The notes beneath the pieces were generated by a model that saw nothing but the letters and a program-made list of their open reading frames with translations, did not search any database and was not told the DNA's origin. This document shows positions 56,396-64,000 of a DNA stretch of 64,000 bases, piece after piece. Numbering within the stretch: the stretch's first letter is position 1; each line of letters starts with the position of its first letter. The DNA is from Salinigranum rubrum. Its GTDB lineage: Archaea; Halobacteriota; Halobacteria; Halobacteriales; Haloferacaceae. The stretch covers positions 1,798,001-1,862,000 of the forward strand of contig NZ_CP026309.1 of NCBI RefSeq assembly GCF_002906575.1, in the 5' to 3' direction. The position numbers were made by a program, and so were the translations under genes.

Positions 56396-57009
56396 TCAGG
56401 CGTCGAGATCGACGTACGGGAGCGACGCGGCCAACTCTCGAACGGCGTTCTGGTTCGAACGCATCAGCGCCGTCGTGTCCCACTCGCCGTCGACGAGCGC
56501 CTTGCGCTGGGCGTCGTCGACAGTCGCCTCGACCGTGGTGTCGCCGTAGGTGACGGTTTCGGCCTCGACGTCGACCTCGATTTCGGCGTCCGGGTGTTCG
56601 TCGACGAAGTCCTGAATCGCCTCGACCGTCTCCGAATCCGCCGTCACGGTCGGGATACCGAGCGCGAGGCAGTTGCCGGCGAAGATTTCGGCGAAGGACT
56701 CGCCGATGATGGCGTCGATGCCCCAGCGCATGAGCGCCTGCGGGGCGTGCTCGCGCGAGGAGCCACAGCCGAAGTTCGCGTTGACCACGAGGACAGACGC
56801 GTTCTGGAACTTCTCCTCGTTGAAGGGGTGCTCCTTCGGCGTGTCGTCGTCTTCGAACCGCTGGTCGAAGAAGGCGAACTCGCCGAGGCCGTCGAAGGTG
56901 ACGACCTTCATGAAGCGCGCCGGGATGATCTGGTCGGTGTCGATGTCGTTCCCGCGGATGGGGATTCCCGTCCCGGACGCGTAGTCGATCTGTGGGATCT
57001 CGGCGTCGC

Positions 57010-57013
<4 letters not shown>
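56396..57013 (-). CDS. leuD: 3-isopropylmalate dehydratase small subunit
   Basis: This is the 205-residue swivelling domain of isopropylmalate isomerase. [37 protein letters not shown] and [17 protein letters not shown] are the signatures. Its ATG overlaps the leuC stop by four bases, consistent with a coupled 1:1 complex. Confidence 0.95.
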
Positions 57014-58423
<1,410 letters not shown>

Positions 58424-58431
<8 letters not shown>

Positions 58432-58714
58432 CTGCGGGTGTGTCCTCCGCTACGCTTACTTCGCCGGGCGATTTGGCTTCGTCGGTCTCGCCGTCGGCCG
58501 CGGCCGTGCTCGCGTCGTCGGTCTCGGGACCGCGTTCCCAGACCTCGTTCGCCCCGTCGCCGTCCGGCGCTTCGTGTTCGACGTTTCGCATCTCGTCACC
58601 CTCGGTGCCGCCGTCGGCGGCCGCGGGACCCCGCGTGAAGACGCCCCCGTTCGCGCCGAAGGCCTCCCCGGTGTGGGGGTTCGTGTGTTCGATGTCTTTT
58701 ATCTCCCGTGTCAT
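58424..58714 (-). CDS. small acidic protein in the ilv-leu operon
   Basis: This 96-residue acidic protein is encoded between ilvC (one-base gap) and leuC (eight-base overlap), so it is co-translated with the pathway. It contains two related halves: [23 protein letters not shown] near residues 8-30 and [19 protein letters not shown] near 44-62. The shared pattern is V/I-E-H, P, G-A-N, V/F-x-RGP. The C-terminal third is low-complexity and acidic. No known domain. It may bind an enzyme or nucleotide of the pathway. Confidence 0.72.
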
Positions 58715-58715
58715 C

Positions 58716-59786
58716 TTACTCGCTCAGTGTGATCCGCTCGTCCTCGGACTCGTCTTCGGTCTCCTCGTCCTCTTCGGCCCACGCGAACAGGCCGCGGAGG
58801 CGCGCGCCGACCTCCTCGATTTCGTGGTTCTCCTCCTGGGCGCGGAGTTGCCAGTACTTCGGCCGGTTGGCCTGGTTCTCCGTGATCCACTCCTGGGCGA
58901 ACTCCCCGGACTGAACCTCTTCGAGGACCGCCTCCATGTTCGCGCGGGCGTGCTCGTCGATGATGCGGTCGCCGCGGGTGAGGCCGCCGAACTCGGCCGT
59001 GTCGGAGACCGAACCCCACATCGCGCCGAGACCGCCCTCGTACATCAGGTCGACGATGAGCTTCATCTCGTTGAGGCACTCGAAGTACGCCATCTCCTTC
59101 GAGTAGCCCGCGTCCACGAGCGTCTCGTAGCCCTGCTTGATGAGCGAGGCGATGCCGCCACAGAGGACGGCCTGCTCGCCGAAGAGGTCCGTCTCGGTCT
59201 CCTCTCTGAACGTCGTTTCGACGACGCCCGCACGGGTGCAGCCGATGGCGTGAGCGTACGCCAGTGCCTCCTGCTTCGCCGTGCCGGTCGCGTCCTGGTA
59301 CACCGCCAGCAGGCCGGGCGTCCCCTCGCCGTTCTCGTAGTTCCGGCGGACGAGGTGCCCCGGCGACTTCGGCGCGATCATCGTCACGTCGACGTCTTCT
59401 GGCGGCTGAATCTGGTTGTAGTGGATGTTGAAGCCGTGGGCGAACTGGAGGGTGTTTCCGGGCTCCAGTTCCCCTTTGATGTCCTCGAACACCGACGGCT
59501 GGACGGTGTCGGGTACGAGCACGGAGACGATGTCCGCCTGTGCGGCGGCCTCGACCGGCGTCGCGACCCGGAGGCCGTCCGACTCGGCGGCGTCTCGGGA
59601 CGAGGAGTCCTCGCGGAGGCCGACGACCACGTCGACCCCGGAGTCGGCGAGGTTCTGCGCGTGGGCGTGACCCTGGCTGCCGTAGCCGAGGACGGCGACC
59701 GTCTTGTCGTCGATCTGTGAGCGATCCGCGTCGTCGTCGTAGTAGACGTCGATGGTGAACTCGGTGTCTGCGTTTGCGTCTGACAT
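58716..59786 (-). CDS. ilvC: ketol-acid reductoisomerase
   Basis: This 356-residue class I enzyme makes 2,3-dihydroxy-isovalerate or -methylvalerate. The NAD(P) loop is [35 protein letters not shown] carries the substrate His region, and the C-terminal knotted domain has [13 protein letters not shown] and Glu-rich metal sites. The last 25 residues are an acidic tail. Two short acidic stretches at both ends are halophilic additions. Confidence 0.95.
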   Translation of the reverse strand: MSDANADTEFTIDVYYDDDADRSQIDDKTVAVLGYGSQGHAHAQNLADSGVDVVVGLREDSSSRDAAESDGLRVATPVEAAAQADIVSVLVPDTVQPSVFEDIKGELEPGNTLQFAHGFNIHYNQIQPPEDVDVTMIAPKSPGHLVRRNYENGEGTPGLLAVYQDATGTAKQEALAYAHAIGCTRAGVVETTFREETETDLFGEQAVLCGGIASLIKQGYETLVDAGYSKEMAYFECLNEMKLIVDLMYEGGLGAMWGSVSDTAEFGGLTRGDRIIDEHARANMEAVLEEVQSGEFAQEWITENQANRPKYWQLRAQEENHEIEEVGARLRGLFAWAEEDEETEDESEDERITLSE

Positions 59787-59836
59787 GGATGGATAGGTGG
59801 GTAACTGTGGTTTTTACGTTTCGGTACGTCCGCGGG

Positions 59837-60496
59837 TCAGTCGTCCGGCCAGTGCTTCGCCGTCGCGTTCGCGCCCGCTTCGAGCGCGGCCGTCCCCGTG
59901 CGGACGATTTCGCGGACGCCGAAGCGCTCGAACGTGTCCAGCGCGTTCTCGATGGTCTTGTTGGTGCCCGTCACCTCGACGGTGATGGCCTCGGCGCTCG
60001 CGTCGACGACCGTTCCGTCGTACATGTCCGCGACGGCGGCGATCTGGTCGGGGTGGTCGCCGTCGACCTTGATGAGCGCTAGCTCCCGTCGAACCGCGTC
60101 CTCGGTGAGTTCGGTCACCGAGATGACCGGCACGAGCTTCTCCAGCTGTTTCTTCGCCTGTTCGATGCCCGGCTCGGGCTCTTTGACCACCAGCGTGATG
60201 CGCGAGTACTCCTCGTTCTGGGTGGTCCCGACGGTGAGCGACTCGATGTTGAACTGGCGGCGGGCGAAGAGCCCGGACGCGCGGGCGAGGACGCCCGGCT
60301 CGTTGAGCACCAGTGCGGAGAGCACCGCCTCGCGCACCTCGGGCTCGGCCTCGACTTCGGGGTCGATGCGGATGCCCTGGGAGTTGCGCCGTCCCTCGGG
60401 GTGGGGGCGCTCCTCGGGCGACGGCCCCTTCAGGCCGCGCCGGTGCGTGTCCTCCGCTCTCGACGCCTGGTTCTCGGGTGTGTGTTCGGAACTCAT
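59837..60496 (-). CDS. ilvN: acetolactate synthase small (regulatory) subunit
   Basis: This 219-residue regulatory subunit carries an ACT domain (LSALVLNEPGVLARASGLFARR, FNIESLTVGTT) that binds branched-chain amino acids for feedback inhibition. The first 45 residues are a polar extension. It ends 50 bases before ilvC and starts two bases after ilvB. Confidence 0.94.
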   Translation of the reverse strand: MSSEHTPENQASRAEDTHRRGLKGPSPEERPHPEGRRNSQGIRIDPEVEAEPEVREAVLSALVLNEPGVLARASGLFARRQFNIESLTVGTTQNEEYSRITLVVKEPEPGIEQAKKQLEKLVPVISVTELTEDAVRRELALIKVDGDHPDQIAAVADMYDGTVVDASAEAITVEVTGTNKTIENALDTFERFGVREIVRTGTAALEAGANATAKHWPDD

Positions 60497-60498
60497 GG

Positions 60499-62316
60499 TT
60501 ACAGCTGGTCCTCCGAGAGTGCGAACAGCCCGTTGGGCGCGCCCGAGGCGACCATCGGGTAGACGTTCTCCGCGGGGTCGATGTGGAAGTCGATCACGCT
60601 CGGCCCGTCGTACGCCAGCGCCTCCTCGATGGCCTCTGCGACCTGGTCGTAGTCGTCGACTCGCCAGCCGCGTGCCCCGAAGGCCTCGGCCAGCCGGTCG
60701 AACTCGGGACACCAGTTGTACTCGGCGGCCATGCGGCGCCCCTCGTAGAAGGCGTCCTGCCACTGGCGGACCATCCCGATGTACTCGTTGTTCAACACGG
60801 CGACGGTGATGTCCATGTTCTCGCGCACGGCCACGGAGAGCTCCTGCATCGTCATCAGGAACGAGCCGTCGCCGTCGAAGCAGATCACGGTCCGGTCCTC
60901 GTCGCCCATCTGGTCCGCGGCGAGGCGGGCGCCGATGGCGGCCGGGAGGCCGTAGCCCATCGTCCCCAGCCCGTGCGAGGAGACCCACGTCCGCGGCTCG
61001 CGGTAGGTCCAGTACTGGGAGGCCCACATCTGGTGCTGGCCCACGCCCGTGGTGACGATGGTGTCGTCCGGGGTGGCCTCGTCGAACGCCTCGACGACGA
61101 ACTGCGGCTTGACGGGTTCGTCCGACGGCGCCGCGTAGTCCATCGGGTACTCCTCTTTCCACTGGATGCACTGCTCGCGCCACTCGCGGGCGTCGGGCGA
61201 GTGCTCCATGCGCGCGTCGACCTGGTCGATGACGCGACCGGCGTCGCCGACGAGCGGGTAGTCCGCGTGGACGTTCTTCGATATCTCGGCGGGGTCGATG
61301 TCGATGTGGACGACTTCCGCCTCGGGCGCGAACGTGTCGACGCCACCGGTGAGACGGTCGTCGAACCGCGTCCCGACCGCGATGAGGAGGTCGGTGTGGG
61401 TGATGGCCATGTTCGCGTAGCCGGTCCCGTGCATCCCGGCCCACGACAGACAGAGGTCGTGGTCCTCGGGGAAGCTCCCGATACCGGGCATCGTCGTCAC
61501 CACGGGGATGCCGTGGTCGATGGCGAACTTTCGGGCGGTCTCGGTCGCGTTGGCCTTGATGACGCCGCCGCCGAACAGCAGGACGGGCTTCTCGGCGTTC
61601 TCGATGGCGCGCGCCGCGACCTTCACGTCCTGGGTGTCCGCCTCCATCTGCGGGTTGTACGTCTTCGGCGGACGCGCCGGGCCGGGGTCGCGGCCCGTCT
61701 CGGCCTGCGTGATGTCCTTCGGGAGGTCGACGAGCGTCGGCCCCGGCCGACCCATACCGGCGAGGGCGAACGCCTCGCCGACGGTGTCGCCGACGGTGTC
61801 GGCGTCGCCGGCGAAGTAGTTGTGCTTCGTCACCGGCGAGGTGACGCCGATGGTGTCGGTCTCCTGGAACGCGTCGGAGCCGACCATGTCGCTCGGCACC
61901 TGGCCGGTGAGCGCGAGGACGGCGTCGGAGTCCATGTTCGCGTCCGCGAGGCCGGTGACGAGGTTGGTCGCGCCCGGCCCCGACGTGGCGAGGCAGACGC
62001 CCGGTTCGCCCTTGACGACGCCGTACGCGTCCGCCGCGTGCGACGCGCCCTGCTCGTGAGCCATCATCACGTGCCTGATCGACGAGTCGTACAGCGCGTC
62101 GTAGACGGGCATGATGGCGCCGCCCTGCACGCCGAACGCCGCCTCGACGCCCGCGTTCTCGAGAGCGCGGACGACCGACGACGCGCCGGTCGTGACCGGT
62201 CGCTCTTCGACCTCGGCTTCGGTTCGCTGTTCGTCCGTTCGTGGCTGTTCTCCCGCCTCGGCCGACTCCGACGTGGAGTCGTCCGCTTCGGGTGTCGGTG
62301 TCGCACGTTCGCTCAT
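60499..62316 (-). CDS. ilvB: acetolactate synthase large subunit
   Basis: This 605-residue ThDP- and FAD-dependent enzyme condenses pyruvate with pyruvate or 2-oxobutyrate. VEAAFGVQGGAIMPVYDAL, HEQGASHAADAYG (catalytic Glu for ThDP), SGPGATNLVTGLADA and the Mg motif FDGDGSFLMTMQELSVAVRE with LNNEYIGMVRQWQ are present. The first 40 residues are an acidic extension. It is preceded by a 333-base gap after leuA. Confidence 0.96.
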   Translation of the reverse strand: MSERATPTPEADDSTSESAEAGEQPRTDEQRTEAEVEERPVTTGASSVVRALENAGVEAAFGVQGGAIMPVYDALYDSSIRHVMMAHEQGASHAADAYGVVKGEPGVCLATSGPGATNLVTGLADANMDSDAVLALTGQVPSDMVGSDAFQETDTIGVTSPVTKHNYFAGDADTVGDTVGEAFALAGMGRPGPTLVDLPKDITQAETGRDPGPARPPKTYNPQMEADTQDVKVAARAIENAEKPVLLFGGGVIKANATETARKFAIDHGIPVVTTMPGIGSFPEDHDLCLSWAGMHGTGYANMAITHTDLLIAVGTRFDDRLTGGVDTFAPEAEVVHIDIDPAEISKNVHADYPLVGDAGRVIDQVDARMEHSPDAREWREQCIQWKEEYPMDYAAPSDEPVKPQFVVEAFDEATPDDTIVTTGVGQHQMWASQYWTYREPRTWVSSHGLGTMGYGLPAAIGARLAADQMGDEDRTVICFDGDGSFLMTMQELSVAVRENMDITVAVLNNEYIGMVRQWQDAFYEGRRMAAEYNWCPEFDRLAEAFGARGWRVDDYDQVAEAIEEALAYDGPSVIDFHIDPAENVYPMVASGAPNGLFALSEDQL

Positions 62317-62649
62317 GTGTGTGGTAGTGGGGGTCGCTGCACTCGGTGGTCGGTTCGGGACTGGACGGTCGACGCGGAGAATGAGGGGTGAGGGGCTAGA
62401 CAGCCCCTACAATCGACCGGACGGCGGCGACACTGTCCGTGCCCGACCGGGGGGCGTCGCAGCGGGTGGGACAGCGTCTCATCGTACCGGGTGAGATACG
62501 CTCGTCTCATAAAACCCTTTCGTGAGCGTCCCGGCGTCCCACCCGCGACCGGGCGGTCAGGGGCTCGGTGTCGCTCTCTCGCGAGTCCGCGTCGGTCCGC
62601 CGTGACGGACCTGCCGCTCGCGATGCTGCGCGAACGGGAGGCGGTCATC
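62317..62649. other. 333-base gap, probable long leader of ilvB
   Basis: On the minus strand a TATA-like GGGTTTTATGAG lies near 62505-62515, about 190 bases before the ilvB ATG. If it is the promoter, the leader is about 165 bases. The leader contains a hairpin at 62391-62408 and no convincing gene. Confidence 0.45.
62391..62408 (-). promoter_or_regulatory. hairpin in ilvB leader
   Basis: AGGGGCT, loop of four, AGCCCCT: a perfect 7-bp stem about 75-93 bases before the ilvB ATG. Confidence 0.5.
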
Positions 62650-63892
62650 CTACGCTCTGACCTCCTCTTCTTCCTCGTCGACGTGGTCGACGCCGACTTC
62701 GTCGGCGAACCGCTCCAACTCGGTCATCGTGACGCGCTGTTTCTCCGCGCCGTAGTCTTTGACGCGCCGGGTGATCTCTCTCACCTGGGCGTCCGTCGGC
62801 TCGTAGCCCGCGTCCGAGAGGCGCTTGCGGACGGAGTGGGTGCCCGTGTGCTTGCCGAGGACGAACTCCCGGGAGGCGCCGACCATCTCGGGGGTCATCA
62901 CGCCCGGCTCGAACGTGCTCGCGTTCTCCAGCACGCCCGCGGCGTGGATGCCGCTCTCGTGGGAGAAGGCGTTGCGTCCGACGACGGGCTTGTTCTGCGG
63001 CACCGGGATGTCGCTGGCCGCCTCGACGACTCTGGACAGTTCCGTGATGCGCTGGGTCTCGATGCCGGTGTCCACTCCATAGAGGGACTCCGCGGACATG
63101 ACGACCTCCTCGTACGCGGCGTTGCCCGCGCGCTCGCCGATGCCGTTCACCGACACCTGCGCCTGCGTCGCGCCGGCTTCGAACCCGGCCATCGCGTTCG
63201 CGGTGGCGAGGCCGAAGTCGTCGTGCGCGTGCACGTCGATGCTAGCGTCGGTGACCTCGACGATCTCGCCGATGAGGTTCGCCATCCGGGTCGGCGTACA
63301 GACCCCACAGGTGTCGGGGATGTTGATCCAGTCGACGTCTTCTTGCGACACGGCCTCGATGACCTCGAAGAGGAACGCCTTCTCCGTCCGGGTGGCGTCC
63401 ATCGGCGAGAACATGCACTCCACGCCGGCGTCTTTGACGCGTCGGACGCTCTTGACGGCGCGCTCGACGGCCTCCTCGCGGGAGGCGTGCATCGAGTCCT
63501 GCAACTGGACGTCGCTGGTGGACACGAACACGTGCACCATGTCGACACCGGAGTCCAGTGCCGCCTCGACGTCCTTGTCGACGACGCGGGCCAACCCACA
63601 CGTCGTCGTCCGCGAGGCGTCCGCGATGTCTCTGACTGCCTCGAACTCGGCGTCCGAGTTCACGGGGAAGCCCGCCTCGATGACGTGCGTCCCCATCGCG
63701 TCGAGCAGCGCCGCTATCTCGCGTTTCTCGTCGTACGAGAACGAAGTGCGTGGCGACTGCTCACCGTCGCGGAGCGTCGTGTCGAAAATCCGTACCGTCT
63801 CGATCTCAGATGTGGTTTCCAGTGTGCCCTGGAAGAACTCGACCCGCCGGGGATCCCGACGAAGTGTCCTCCACGTCCATGTTGTTGGACAT
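62650..63892 (-). CDS. leuA: 2-isopropylmalate synthase / citramalate synthase family enzyme (5' frame break)
   Basis: This is an alpha-isopropylmalate synthase-type aldol enzyme of about 390-415 residues that starts leucine synthesis; a citramalate synthase role is a possible alternative. RIFDTTLRDGEQSPRTSFS carries the catalytic Arg and metal Asp. HVIEAGFPVNSD, INIPDTCGVCTP, DVHAHDDFGLATANAMAG (metal HxH-type region) and VNGIGERAGNAAYEE follow. I place the start at ATG 63892 because a TATA box sits 30 bases upstream and the sequence reads MSNNMDVEDTSSGSP. The rest (RVEFFQGTLE onward) is in another frame, so bases are missing near 63847-63852. The uninterrupted frame alone would begin with atypical residues at 63918. 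Confidence 0.85.
63847..63852. other. probable indel site in leuA 5' end
   Basis: CCGGGG on the plus strand. Two extra bases, one per run, would join MSNNMDVEDTSSGSP to GRVEFFQG. Confidence 0.55.
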
Positions 63893-63917
63893 TGTAGTCG
63901 TGTACATATCTCGCCCA

Positions 63918-63925
63918 CATATAAA
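63918..63925 (-). promoter_or_regulatory. TATA box of leuA
   Basis: TTTATATG on the minus strand is centred 30 bases before ATG 63892, matching a leaderless haloarchaeal promoter. Confidence 0.65.
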
Positions 63926-64000
63926 GGTGTCTCTCCGGCCCTCCCGTTTCGGCGCTACCACCCCGCCGCTGTCGACCGTCGGATCCGTCGAACCACACGA

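Noticed and set aside
62313-62648. 111-codon minus-strand ORF between leuA and ilvB
   Set aside because: No acidic bias and no domain; it overlaps the ilvB start. A leucine-rich attenuator peptide was considered but the leucine codons are few and scattered.

Overview
The window is chromosomal DNA from a haloarchaeon (class Halobacteria). Base composition is very GC-rich and the predicted proteins are strongly acidic. There are Tat (twin-arginine) signal peptides, two TFB transcription factors, a Cdc48 ATPase and many small haloarchaea-specific protein families. TATA boxes about 27-30 bases before the start codons of several genes imply leaderless transcripts. The genus cannot be read from the sequence. 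Genes are densely packed on both strands and long antisense ORFs are common because of the GC content. I found no rRNA, tRNA, CRISPR array, insertion sequence or replication origin.

Layout. 0-5.3 kb: a membrane sensor kinase, two small proteins and a Cdc48-type AAA ATPase. 5.5-13.1 kb: central metabolism, with fructose-1,6-bisphosphatase behind a short leader ORF, an archaeal adenylate kinase, an acyl-CoA carboxylase carboxyltransferase, a MaoC hydratase divergent from a CitE-like lyase, and glutamate dehydrogenase. 13.1-14.5 kb: two Tat-exported proteins sharing a YG-FGYG motif. 14.6-21.6 kb: pyrBI, a PAS kinase, small membrane proteins, a ribokinase-like kinase divergent from a nucleoside hydrolase, and a cupin. 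21.7-25.5 kb: menD and menF (menaquinone synthesis) with an opposite-strand HTH-type gene between them. 25.6-37.7 kb: mixed housekeeping, including a molybdopterin oxidoreductase, RHH protein, rhomboid protease, METTL5-like methyltransferase, tfb, Agl23-like membrane protein, UspA, ferredoxin, rhodanese-MBL protein, ferritin-like protein, a degenerate 7TM kinase and a MOSC protein. 37.7-46.9 kb: a DUF3179 lipoprotein with a membrane partner, galactokinase, a large membrane KAP P-loop NTPase, gluconate/galactonate dehydratase, and small genes. 46.9-51.9 kb: a fructose PTS operon (ptfC-ptfA-ptsI-ptfB, no HPr gene seen) with a GlpR/DeoR regulator upstream. 52-64 kb: branched-chain amino acid synthesis (leuA, ilvB, ilvN, ilvC, a small acidic protein, leuC, leuD, leuB). 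Between leuD and leuB lie a Bat-type HTH regulator, a second TFB, an eIF1/SUI1 protein and a small protein.

A striking property of this record is that at least seven reading-frame breaks, in six otherwise intact genes, are each explained by one missing base in a run of C or G. The 5' end of leuA and the start of the second tfb may be further cases. I read these as sequence or assembly errors rather than pseudogenes and annotate the genes across the breaks.

The least explained items are: the KAP NTPase with a short C-terminal repeat; the FGYG Tat proteins; a pair of mutually inverted 14-bp operators between SUI1 and the second tfb; the helically phased TTTAGTG repeats; the leaderless mini-ORF before fbp; and the repeated acidic protein inside the ilv-leu operon.
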